A stretch of DNA of 64,000 bases from JANNPJ01 sp965200525 (GTDB taxonomy: Bacteria > Actinomycetota > Actinomycetes > Actinomycetales > Kineosporiaceae), in the NCBI GenBank assembly GCA_965200525.1, contig OZ241368.1, positions 5,022,001 through 5,086,000 on the forward strand, in the 5' to 3' direction. The notes below the pieces were generated by a model that saw only the letters and a list, made by a program, of their open reading frames with translations, was not told the DNA's origin and searched no databases. Of this stretch, positions 51,232 to 61,080 are shown piece by piece; the first letter of the stretch is position 1; every line of letters starts with the position of its first letter. The translations under genes and the position numbers were made by a program.

Positions 51232-52905
51232 ATGGCGGATCTCTTCGACGACTACCGCCTGGGCGCAGCCTGGGACGAGATGCTCGCGGGTATCGATCAA
51301 CCGCGAGCCCCCTACCATGCCGTTCACGGCACTCTGCAACGCCTGACCGGCGAGGAGCTGGGGGACAGGGCCGACACCCTGGCCCGCTCGTTCCTCGACC
51401 AGGGCGTTACGTTCGACGTGCACGGCGAGGAGCGGCCGTTCCCGCTCGACATCGTGCCCCGGGTGATCGCCGCCCACGAGTGGACCGAGGTCGAGACCGG
51501 GGTGGCCCAGCGGGTCCGGGCCCTGGAGGCCTTCCTGGCCGACGTGTACGGGGCCGGCGAGGCGATCGAGGCGGGCATCATCCCGCGCCGGGTGATCACG
51601 TCGTCCTCGGACTTCATGCGGGTCGCGGCCGGCATCGAGCCGCCCAACGGGGTCCGGATCCACGTCGCCGGGATCGACCTGATCCGCGACGAGGAGGGCC
51701 GGTTCCGGGTCCTGGAGGACAACGTCCGGATCCCGTCCGGGGTCAGCTACGTGATGGCCAACCGGCACGCGATCACCACGGTCTTCCCGGAGGCGTTCGC
51801 CACCCACCGGATCCTGCCGGTGTCGGAGTACCCGCGCCGGCTGCTGGCCGCACTGCGGGCGGCCGCGCCGTCCGGGATCAGCGACCCGACCGTCGTGGTC
51901 CTCACCCCCGGGATCTACAACAGCGCCTACTTCGAGCACGCCCTGCTGGCCCGCACGATGGGGGTCGAGCTGGTCGAGGGGCGCGACCTGATCTGCGCCG
52001 GAGGCCGGGTGAGGATGCGCACCACGGCCGGCGAGACTCCGGTCGACGTGATCTATCGCCGGGTGGACGACGAGTACATCGACCCGGTGCAGTTTCGGGC
52101 CGACTCCCAGCTCGGGCTGCCCGGGCTGGTGAACGCGGCCCGGGCCGGCCACGTGACGATCGCCAACGCGATCGGGAACGGCGTGGCCGACGACAAGCTG
52201 GTCTACACCTACGTGCCCGACCTGGTTCGCTTCTATCTCGGCGAGGAACCCATCCTGCCGAACGTGCCGACCTACCGGCTGTCCGAGCCCGACGACCTGG
52301 CCTACACCCTCGATCACCTCGATGAACTGGTGGTCAAGCCGGTCGACGGGGCCGGCGGCAAGGGCCTGGTGATCGGTCCGGCGGCGACCAAGGAGAAGCT
52401 GGCCACCCTGGCGGCGCAGGTGCGCAAGGACCCGCGGGGCTGGATCGCCCAGCCGGTGGTCATGCTCTCGACCGTGCCGACCCTGATCGACGGTGAGCTG
52501 CAGCCGCGTCACGTCGACCTTCGGCCGTTCGCGGTCAACGACGGCAACAAGGTCTGGGTGCTGCCCGGTGGCCTGACCCGGGTCGCCCTGCCCGAGGGCC
52601 AGCTCGTGGTCAACAGCTCGCAGGGCGGCGGCTCCAAGGACACCTGGGTGCTCTCGACGCCGATCGACTCGGCCGACGGGGTGCGCCCTCGTGAGGTGGT
52701 CAACGTGTCCCGGGTGGCGGTGATGTCCGGCCCCGATCAGGGCCCGGACGACTCGATGGCCAGCCAGCAGCAACAGCAACAGCAGAACCGGAAGACCCAG
52801 AGTCAAAGTCAGAGTCAGGGCCAGTCCCAGACCCAGCAGGGCGAGCTGCACGACCAGCAGCAGCAACAGCAACAGAGCCAGCAGCAGGGGAGCGCATCGT
52901 GCTGA
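51232..52905 (+). CDS. circularly permuted ATP-grasp protein with glutamine-rich tail
   Basis: About 557 residues. The core matches circularly permuted type 2 ATP-grasp proteins: PFPLDIVPRVIAAHEW, GIDLIRDEEGRFRVLEDNVRIPSGVSYVMANR, VVLTPGIYNSAYFEHALLARTMGVELVEG, VIYRRVDDEYIDP and LVVKPVDGAGGKGLVIGP. These are predicted amide/peptide ligases. The last ~50 residues are a low-complexity tail rich in Gln and Ser (two runs of seven Gln), rare in bacteria. ATG 51232 has TACCGT six bases upstream. The stop overlaps the alpha-E gene start. Confidence 0.88.
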   Translation: MADLFDDYRLGAAWDEMLAGIDQPRAPYHAVHGTLQRLTGEELGDRADTLARSFLDQGVTFDVHGEERPFPLDIVPRVIAAHEWTEVETGVAQRVRALEAFLADVYGAGEAIEAGIIPRRVITSSSDFMRVAAGIEPPNGVRIHVAGIDLIRDEEGRFRVLEDNVRIPSGVSYVMANRHAITTVFPEAFATHRILPVSEYPRRLLAALRAAAPSGISDPTVVVLTPGIYNSAYFEHALLARTMGVELVEGRDLICAGGRVRMRTTAGETPVDVIYRRVDDEYIDPVQFRADSQLGLPGLVNAARAGHVTIANAIGNGVADDKLVYTYVPDLVRFYLGEEPILPNVPTYRLSEPDDLAYTLDHLDELVVKPVDGAGGKGLVIGPAATKEKLATLAAQVRKDPRGWIAQPVVMLSTVPTLIDGELQPRHVDLRPFAVNDGNKVWVLPGGLTRVALPEGQLVVNSSQGGGSKDTWVLSTPIDSADGVRPREVVNVSRVAVMSGPDQGPDDSMASQQQQQQQNRKTQSQSQSQGQSQTQQGELHDQQQQQQQSQQQGSASC

Positions 52906-53855
52906 GCCGGATCGCCGAGTCGCTGTTCTGGATCGGGCGCTACCTCGAGCGGGCCGACGACACGGCCCGGATCCTCGACGTCCACCTGCAGATGCTGCTG
53001 GAGGACCCGTTCATCGACGAGCAGTCGGCCTGCATCGCCCTGCTGTCGGTGATGGGCGCCGGCGAGGGGGTGGCGGCGGTCGAGGGCGTGCCGATCGACC
53101 GCAACACCGTGCTCGACCGGCTGGCCTACGACCGGACCAGCTCCAGCTCGATCGTCGGCTCGCTGGCCGCGGCCCGGGAGAACGCCCGCCGGGCCCGGGA
53201 GACCGTCTCCTCCCAGATGTGGGAGTACATCAACACCACCTGGATCGGGATCAACCCGGCTCGGCGGCGGGCCACCACCCCGCACCAGTTCTTCCAGTGG
53301 GTCACCGAGCGGGCCACGCTGGTCGCCGGGATCGCCGACTCGACCATGAGCCGGGACGATGCCTGGCGGTTCCTGGTGCTCGGGCGCAGCATCGAGCGGG
53401 CCGACATGACCGCCCGGTTGGTCGCGACCAGCGAGATCCGGGGCCAGACGCCGGCCTGGACCACCCTGTTGCGCTCCTGCGGTGCCTACGAGAGCTACGT
53501 GCGCACCTACCGGGGCGTGGCCAGCGATGAGCGGGCGGCCGAGTTCCTGCTTCTCGACCGGCTGTTCCCGCGCTCGGTCCGCCACGCCCTGCAGCAGGCC
53601 GAAGAGTGCCTGGAGGAGCTGGCGCCGGCGGCCGAGCGGGCGGGAGTGCGCGACCGGGCCCGCCGGAACCTGGGCCGGGCCCGGACCGGGCTGGAGTACC
53701 GCCGGCTCGAGGAGGTGCTCGGCGACCTGCCCGAGGAGATGGAGAAGGTGCAGAGGGCCTGCTCCGCGGCCAGCGACGCGATCGCCAACCGGTACTTCCC
53801 GCGGCTGTCGACGACGCTCTGGGTGGACTCCGCCTGGCACGAGGAACTGGTATGA
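52899..53855 (+). CDS. alpha-E domain protein (DUF403)
   Basis: About 318 residues, nearly all helical: VLSRIAESLFWIGRYLERADDTARILDVHLQML is the standard start, then SIVGSLAAARENARRARETVSSQMWEYINTTW, ADSTMSRDDAWRFLVLGRSIERADMTARLV and LLLDRLFPRSVRHALQQAEECLEEL. The family always accompanies circularly permuted ATP-grasp and transglutaminase-like genes in a conserved peptide-modification cluster of unknown product. GTG 52899 overlaps the upstream stop, with GGGGAG as ribosome site. The end overlaps a tiny bridging ORF. Confidence 0.9.
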   Translation: MLSRIAESLFWIGRYLERADDTARILDVHLQMLLEDPFIDEQSACIALLSVMGAGEGVAAVEGVPIDRNTVLDRLAYDRTSSSSIVGSLAAARENARRARETVSSQMWEYINTTWIGINPARRRATTPHQFFQWVTERATLVAGIADSTMSRDDAWRFLVLGRSIERADMTARLVATSEIRGQTPAWTTLLRSCGAYESYVRTYRGVASDERAAEFLLLDRLFPRSVRHALQQAEECLEELAPAAERAGVRDRARRNLGRARTGLEYRRLEEVLGDLPEEMEKVQRACSAASDAIANRYFPRLSTTLWVDSAWHEELV

Positions 53856-53899
53856 CCGAGCTGATCGAGCGGGACGAGCGGATCGAGGACAGAGCGTGA
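53852..53899 (+). CDS. 15-codon bridging ORF (MTELIERDERIEDRA)
   Basis: ATG 53852 overlaps the alpha-E stop (ATGA) and its own TGA 53897-53899 overlaps the GTG of the transglutaminase gene (GTGA). It therefore links two genes in an unbroken chain of stop-start overlaps. GAGGA inside it (53885-53889) is the ribosome site for the next gene. It may be a translational-coupling device rather than a source of peptide. Confidence 0.4.
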   Translation: MTELIERDERIEDRA

Positions 53900-54759
53900 G
53901 CATCGTGCCGGCGGCCACCAAGCGGCTGAAGATCGTGCACCGCACCGGTTTCCGGTACGAGGGAACGGTGGCCGCGTCGTACAACGAGGCCCGGATGACG
54001 CCGATGAGCACCCGGGCCCAGACCGTGCTCGCGGCCCGGGTCACGGTCGAGCCGGTGACCTGGACGTTCAACTACAAGGACTACTGGGACACCCAGGTCA
54101 CGGCGTTCGACGTCCTGGTCCCGCACTCCGAGCTGGCGGTGGTCAGCAGCAGCACGGTCGAGGTGCACGGGCCCGACCCGACCTCGGCCGGGATCGGCTG
54201 GGCCGCCCTGTCCGAGGCCGGGACCACCGACACGACGTCGGAGTTCATGCCCCAGACGGCCAGCACCACCCCGCACGAGGAGGTGGTGGCCCTGGCCGAG
54301 GAGGCCGCCGCCGGGCTGGAGCCCGACTCGGCCGCGCACGCCGTCTGCGAGCGGTTGCGGGCCGAACTGGAGTACGTGCCCGGCTCGACCGCCGTCACCA
54401 CCGACGCGGTGGAGGTCTGGGAGGACCGCCGCGGCGTCTGCCAGGACTTCGCCCACCTGACCATCGGCGCGCTGCGCACCCTCGGCATCCCGGCCCGCTA
54501 CGTGTCCGGCTACCTGCACCCCAAGGCCAGCGCCGAGATCGGCGAGACGATCCAGGGAGAGAGTCATGCCTGGATCGAGTGGTGGGCCGGCGAATGGGTC
54601 GCCTTCGACCCGACCAGCCTGCGACCGGCCGGTCAGGACCACGTCGTGGTGGCCCGGGGGCGCGACTACACCGACGTGACGCCGCTCAAGGGCATCTACG
54701 CCGGCTCGACGTCGTCCTCCACGCTGTTCGTCTCGGTGGACGTCACCCGCCTGACCTGA
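53896..54759 (+). CDS. transglutaminase-like cysteine protease family protein
   Basis: About 287 residues. An N-terminal beta domain (LKIVHRTGFRYEGTVAASYNEARMTP) precedes the transglutaminase core with catalytic Cys in EDRRGVCQDFAHLTIGALRTLGIPARYVSGYL, His in GESHAWIEWWAGEWVAFDPTS and the Asp in FDPT. It completes the ATP-grasp/alpha-E/transglutaminase cluster. The enzyme may cleave or crosslink peptides made by the ATP-grasp partner; whether it acts on the Gln-rich tail is speculative. GTG 53896 is supported by GAGGA seven bases upstream. Confidence 0.9.
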   Translation: MSIVPAATKRLKIVHRTGFRYEGTVAASYNEARMTPMSTRAQTVLAARVTVEPVTWTFNYKDYWDTQVTAFDVLVPHSELAVVSSSTVEVHGPDPTSAGIGWAALSEAGTTDTTSEFMPQTASTTPHEEVVALAEEAAAGLEPDSAAHAVCERLRAELEYVPGSTAVTTDAVEVWEDRRGVCQDFAHLTIGALRTLGIPARYVSGYLHPKASAEIGETIQGESHAWIEWWAGEWVAFDPTSLRPAGQDHVVVARGRDYTDVTPLKGIYAGSTSSSTLFVSVDVTRLT

Positions 54760-54783
54760 TCCGGCCGATCCCAGGACCAGCCC

Positions 54784-54866
54784 GGCAGATCCACCACGCG
54801 GGCTGCGGCAGATCCACCACACCCAGTCCGGCAGATCCACCACGTCAGGTGCGGCAGATCGACCAC
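54784..54866. repeat. four 23-bp-period repeats, core GGCAGATCCACCAC
   Basis: The 14-bp core occurs at 54784, 54807, 54830 and 54853, exactly 23 bp apart; the last copy has G for C at one position. The 9-bp spacers differ. A 23-bp period is not a multiple of three, so this is not a coding repeat. It lies just after the transglutaminase gene. Confidence 0.85.
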
Positions 54867-54895
54867 GCGGGCGTTCTGAACTGGGATTTTGCTGA

Positions 54896-55153
54896 GATGA
54901 CGACTTCGGCACCCTTGCCTCGCCGAGCCTGGAGCGAGCATCCGGCGAGGTGGTCGCTATTGAGGTCAAGGCGGCCGAGACCGTCCGGGCGGAGGACTTC
55001 CGAGGTATCGAAAGACTGGCGGCCAAGCTCGGCGATCAACTCGTTGCCGGAGTGGTGCTCTACAGCGGAGGTCAGACGCTGTCCTTCGGTCCTCGTTTAC
55101 GTGTGCTGCCCATCTCGGCCCTCTGGTCGTCGGGGCGTTCCGATCCACCATGA
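54896..55153 (+). pseudogene. C-terminal remnant of a DUF4143 AAA ATPase
   Basis: The frame from 54896 reads DDFGTLASPSLERASGEVVAIEVKAAETVRAEDFRGIERLAAKLGDQLVAGVVLYSGGQTLSFGPRLRVLPISALW to TGA 55151-55153. This is the C-terminal DUF4143 region (PD-(D/E)XK-like, with E-x-K) of the ATP-binding proteins of that family. An in-frame stop at 54893 and the repeat array cut it off, and the ATPase part is absent. A longer intact copy would be ~400 residues. Confidence 0.6.
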
Positions 55154-55257
55154 TCGAGCCATAGGTGGGCCACCCTGATGGCCTGATCAGGGAAGGGGCG
55201 GACTCATGGGACGATGGGCGGTGAATCCAGACCCACGACGATCGAGGTAGCTCACCC

Positions 55258-57111
55258 GTGTCCCCGATGGCCCGCACGGCGCTCCAGCCGTCCGCCACCC
55301 CTCCGGAGCTGATCCGGAACTTCAGCATCATCGCCCATATCGACCACGGGAAGTCCACCCTGGCCGACCGGATGCTGCAGCTCACCGGGGTGGTCGACGC
55401 TCGGCAGATGCGCGCGCAGTACCTGGACCGGATGGACATCGAGCGCGAGCGCGGGATCACGATCAAGTCCCAGGCGGTCCGGATGCCCTGGGAGGAGGAC
55501 GGCGTCACCTATGCGCTGAACATGATCGACACCCCCGGGCACGTCGACTTCACCTACGAGGTGTCCCGCTCGCTGGCCGCCTGCGAGGGGGCCGTGCTGC
55601 TGGTCGACGCCGCACAGGGGATCGAGGCCCAGACCCTGGCCAACCTGTACCTGGCGATGGAGAACGAGCTGACCATCGTCCCGGTGCTGAACAAGATCGA
55701 TCTGCCCGCGGCCCAGCCGGAGAAGTACGCCGAGGAACTGGCCAAGCTGATCGGCTGCGAGCCGGCCGACTGCCTGCTGGTCTCGGGCAAGACCGGGGTC
55801 GGGGTCGAGGCCCTTCTGGCCCAGATCGTGCGGCAGGTGCCGCACCCGGTCGGCGACCCGGACGCCCCCGCCCGGGCGATGATCTTCGACTCGGTCTACG
55901 ACACCTACCGGGGCGTGGTCACCTACATCCGGGTGATCGACGGTCACCTGTCGCCGCGCGAGCGGATCGCGATGATGTCGACCAAGACCACCCACGAGCT
56001 GCTCGAGATCGGAGTCAGCTCGCCCGAGCCGACGCCGTCCAAGGGCCTGGGCGTGGGCGAGGTCGGCTACCTGATCACCGGGGTCAAGGACGTGCGGCAG
56101 TCCAAGGTCGGCGACACGGTGACCAACCAGGCCAAACCGGCCACCGAGGCGCTGGTCGGCTACCGCGAGCCGCTGCCGATGGTGTTCGCCGGCCTGTTCC
56201 CGATCGACGGCTCCGACTACGGCCCGCTGCGCGAGGCCCTGGACAAGCTCAAGCTCAGTGACGCCGCCCTGGTCTACGAGCCGGAGTCGTCGGTGGCCCT
56301 GGGCTTCGGCTTCCGTTGCGGCTTCCTCGGCCTGCTGCACCTGGAGATCGTCCGCGAGCGCCTGGAGCGCGAGTTCGGCCTCGACCTGATCTCGACCGCC
56401 CCGACCGTCGTCTACGAGGTGACGATGGAGGACGGCAAGGAGATCACCGTGACCAACCCGTCCGAGTTCCCCGGCGGGAAGGTCAGCGAGGTTCGCGAGC
56501 CGATCGTGCGGGCCACCATGCTGGCCCCGGCCGAGTTCATCGGCGCCATCATGGAGCTCTGCCAGGAGCGCCGGGGCGCGTTGCGCGGGATGGACTACCT
56601 CTCCGAGGACCGGGTCGAGATGCGGTACACCCTGCCGCTGGCCGAGATCGTGTTCGACTTCTTCGATCAGCTCAAGTCCCGCACCCGCGGCTACGCCTCG
56701 CTCGACTACGAACCGGACGGCGACCAGACGGCCAAGCTGGTCAAGGTCGACATCCTGCTGCAGGGCGAGCCGGTCGACGCGTTCAGTGCCGTGGTGCACT
56801 CCGACAAGGCCTACGCCTACGGCGTCCTGATGACCGGCAAGCTGCGCAAGCTGATCCCGCGCCAGCAGTTCGAGGTGCCGATCCAGGCCGCGATCGGGGC
56901 CCGGATCATCGCCCGGGAGAACATCAGCGCGATCCGCAAGGACGTGCTGGCCAAGTGCTACGGCGGTGACATCACCCGTAAGCGCAAGCTGCTGGAGAAG
57001 CAGAAGGAGGGCAAGAAGCGGATGAAGATGGTGGGCCGGGTCGAGGTGCCGCAGGAGGCCTTCATCGCTGCCCTCTCCAGCGACGAGCCGACCGGGGAGC
57101 GCAAGAAGTAG
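55258..57111 (+). CDS. lepA: elongation factor 4 (LepA)
   Basis: About 617 residues. GTPase motifs FSIIAHIDHGKSTLADRML (G1), RERGITIKSQ (G2), NMIDTPGHVDF (G3), PVLNKIDLP (G4) and VSGKTGVG (G5) are complete. The LepA-specific C terminus ends with GRVEVPQEAFIAALSSDEPTGERKK. It acts on ribosomes. GTG 55258, with a GAGG site about nine bases upstream, gives the usual length. Confidence 0.96.
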   Translation: MSPMARTALQPSATPPELIRNFSIIAHIDHGKSTLADRMLQLTGVVDARQMRAQYLDRMDIERERGITIKSQAVRMPWEEDGVTYALNMIDTPGHVDFTYEVSRSLAACEGAVLLVDAAQGIEAQTLANLYLAMENELTIVPVLNKIDLPAAQPEKYAEELAKLIGCEPADCLLVSGKTGVGVEALLAQIVRQVPHPVGDPDAPARAMIFDSVYDTYRGVVTYIRVIDGHLSPRERIAMMSTKTTHELLEIGVSSPEPTPSKGLGVGEVGYLITGVKDVRQSKVGDTVTNQAKPATEALVGYREPLPMVFAGLFPIDGSDYGPLREALDKLKLSDAALVYEPESSVALGFGFRCGFLGLLHLEIVRERLEREFGLDLISTAPTVVYEVTMEDGKEITVTNPSEFPGGKVSEVREPIVRATMLAPAEFIGAIMELCQERRGALRGMDYLSEDRVEMRYTLPLAEIVFDFFDQLKSRTRGYASLDYEPDGDQTAKLVKVDILLQGEPVDAFSAVVHSDKAYAYGVLMTGKLRKLIPRQQFEVPIQAAIGARIIARENISAIRKDVLAKCYGGDITRKRKLLEKQKEGKKRMKMVGRVEVPQEAFIAALSSDEPTGERKK

Positions 57112-57155
57112 CCTGTCCGCAAAGAGCGTTTGTCGGCTGTTGAGAGGACGTCACC

Positions 57156-59063
<1,908 letters not shown>

Positions 59064-59102
59064 CCGCAACGGCCGGTCATGGGGCCGTGGGAGAATGGCC
59101 CC

Positions 59103-59801
59103 ATGACAACAGCGATGAGCCAGGCGAGCGAGCCGGCGGCCCTGGCCGCGGGCACCCTCACCGCGGTCGCCGTCGTCCACAAGCTGTTGGTCAAGACCTG
59201 GGACGAGCCGTACTCCACGGCGATCGACAAGCGAGCGGTCGACGGGCGGGTGCTGCTGCAGCGCCTCGGCCTGGCCGGTGACGTGCAGTGCGACCGCAAG
59301 AACCACGGCGGGGTGCACGCCGCGGTCTACGCCTACGCCGACGAGGACGCCGCCTGGTGGGCCGGCGAGCTCGATCGGGACATCACCCCGGGCCTGTTCG
59401 GCGAGAACCTGCGCACCAGCGGGATCGACGTCAGCGGGGCCGAGATCGGCGAGCGCTGGCAGATCGGGCGGCCCGACGAGGGCGTGCTGCTGGAGGTCAC
59501 CTCGCCCCGCGTTCCGTGCCGCACCTTCCAGGACCGGATGGGCGAGCCGCGCTGGGTCAAGCGATTCACCCAGCACAACGCACCCGGCGCCTACCTGCGG
59601 GTGCTCACGGACGGCGGGATCGCCGCCGGTGACCAGGTCCAGGTCGTGCACCGGCCGGGCCACGGCGTGCGGATCGCCGACGTCACCGCGACGGCCCAGC
59701 CGGCCACCATGCGCCGGCTGCTGGCGGCGGCCGACGAGCTCGACCTGGCGCTCGACCCCGGCCTGCGCCGCAAGGCCGTCAGGGTCGGCGGCCGCGCCTG
59801 A
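59103..59801 (+). CDS. MOSC domain protein
   Basis: About 232 residues. The MOSC core includes LGLAGDVQCDRKNHGGVHAAVYAYADEDAAWWAGEL, GLFGENLRTSGIDVSGAEIGERWQIG and the conserved cysteine segment VTSPRVPCRTFQDRMG. MOSC proteins are linked to molybdenum-cofactor sulfur chemistry or YiiM-like reductive detoxification. A C-terminal helix pair (MRRLLAAADELDLALDPGLRRKAVR) is the YiiM-type tail. ATG 59103 is chosen; the upstream ATG 59079 is less likely. The stop overlaps the hemW start (TGATG). Confidence 0.88.
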   Translation: MTTAMSQASEPAALAAGTLTAVAVVHKLLVKTWDEPYSTAIDKRAVDGRVLLQRLGLAGDVQCDRKNHGGVHAAVYAYADEDAAWWAGELDRDITPGLFGENLRTSGIDVSGAEIGERWQIGRPDEGVLLEVTSPRVPCRTFQDRMGEPRWVKRFTQHNAPGAYLRVLTDGGIAAGDQVQVVHRPGHGVRIADVTATAQPATMRRLLAAADELDLALDPGLRRKAVRVGGRA

Positions 59802-61036
59802 TGGCTGGTCCTGCTCCTGAGGGCGACCCGGCCCCGGCCGACGGTGCGCTCCCGGCCTCGGCCGCTGTCGGTGCGCCCGAGCGGGCATTCGGCGTCTACC
59901 TGCACGTGCCGTTTTGCGCCGTCCGCTGCGGGTACTGCGACTTCAACACTTACACCGCGACCGAGCTCGGCGGCGGGGCCAGCCAGGCCGCCTACGCCGG
60001 CACGGTGGTGGCCGAGATCGACCTGGCCGCCGGGGTGCTGGCCGCGGCCGGGCTGCCGGCCCGCCCGGCCAGCACGGTGTTCATCGGCGGTGGCACGCCG
60101 ACCCTGCTGCCGCCCTCGGACCTGGCCCGGCTGCTGAGCGCGGTCGGCGAGAAGTTCGGCCTGGCCGCCGGGGCTGAGGTGACAGTCGAGGCCAACCCCG
60201 ACTCGGTCACCCGGGCCTCGCTGGCCGAGCTGGCCGCGGCCGGCGTCACCCGGGTCTCGTTCGGCATGCAGTCGCAGGTGCGCCACGTGCTGGCCGTGCT
60301 CGACCGGACCCACGACCCGCTGCGGATCCCGGACGTGGTCGGCTGGGCCCGGGACGCCGGCCTCGCCGTCAGCCTCGACCTGATCTACGGCACCCCGGGC
60401 GAGAGCCTCGGCGACTGGCGTCAGAGCGTCGAGGCCGCCCTGGCCTGCGCCCCGGACCACCTGTCGGCATACGCCCTGGTGGTCGAGGACGGCACCAAGC
60501 TGGCGGCCCGGGTCCGCCGGGGTGAGGTGCCCGCGCCGGACGACGACGACCTGGCCGACAAGTACGAGCTGGTCGACGACCTGGCCTCGGCCGCCGGGCT
60601 GGGCTGGTACGAGGTGAGCAACTGGGCCCGCAGCCCGGAGCACGCCTGCCGGCACAACCTCGGCTACTGGCGGGGTGACGACTGGTGGGGGATCGGGCCT
60701 GGCGCCCACTCACACGTCGGGGGCGTGCGCTGGTGGAACGTGCGGCACCCGAGCGCCTACGCCCAGCGGCTGGATGCCGGCCTGAGTCCCGGGCAGGGAC
60801 GCGAGGTGCTGGACGCCGCCCAGCGGCACTCCGAACAGGTGCTGCTGCGCTCGCGGCTGCGCGAAGGCCTGCGGCTCAAGGACGTCGGCCTGGACGGCGA
60901 CCCGCAGCCGCGGCTGGCCGGCCTGGTCGCCGACGGGCTCCTCGAGCTCGAGCCGGCCGAACGCGGTGTGGTGATGCTGACCCGGCGGGGCCGGCTGCTG
61001 GCCGACACCGTGGTCCGGGCGCTGCTCGACGACTGA
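59801..61036 (+). CDS. hemW: radical SAM protein HemW (coproporphyrinogen III oxidase-like)
   Basis: About 411 residues. The radical-SAM cluster motif is VYLHVPFCAVRCGYCDFNTYT (CxxxCxxC), followed by VFIGGGTPTLLPPSDLARLL, VTVEANPDSVTRASLAELAAAGVTRVSFGMQS and DLIYGTPGESLGDWRQSVEAAL. The protein is a heme chaperone/trafficking factor, not the classical oxidase. A ~27-residue hydrophilic N-terminal extension is present. ATG 59801 overlaps the MOSC stop. The 3' end runs into three 19-bp tandem repeats. Confidence 0.93.
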   Translation: MAGPAPEGDPAPADGALPASAAVGAPERAFGVYLHVPFCAVRCGYCDFNTYTATELGGGASQAAYAGTVVAEIDLAAGVLAAAGLPARPASTVFIGGGTPTLLPPSDLARLLSAVGEKFGLAAGAEVTVEANPDSVTRASLAELAAAGVTRVSFGMQSQVRHVLAVLDRTHDPLRIPDVVGWARDAGLAVSLDLIYGTPGESLGDWRQSVEAALACAPDHLSAYALVVEDGTKLAARVRRGEVPAPDDDDLADKYELVDDLASAAGLGWYEVSNWARSPEHACRHNLGYWRGDDWWGIGPGAHSHVGGVRWWNVRHPSAYAQRLDAGLSPGQGREVLDAAQRHSEQVLLRSRLREGLRLKDVGLDGDPQPRLAGLVADGLLELEPAERGVVMLTRRGRLLADTVVRALLDD

Positions 61037-61080
61037 TCAGCGGCTCGACGACCGATCAGCGGCTTGACGACCGATCAGCT
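61024..61080. repeat. three 19-bp tandem repeats at the hemW/DUF4870 junction
   Basis: GCTCGACGACTGATCAGCG (61024-61042), then a copy with one change (61043-61061), then a copy with two changes plus a final-base change (61062-61080). They contain the hemW stop codon and the stop codon of the convergent DUF4870 gene. Probably a local duplication. Confidence 0.8.

Noticed and set aside
54784..54866. Possible mini-CRISPR array
   Set aside because: The repeat (14 bp) and spacers (9 bp) are far too short and no cas gene is present; protein-binding or slippage repeats are more likely.
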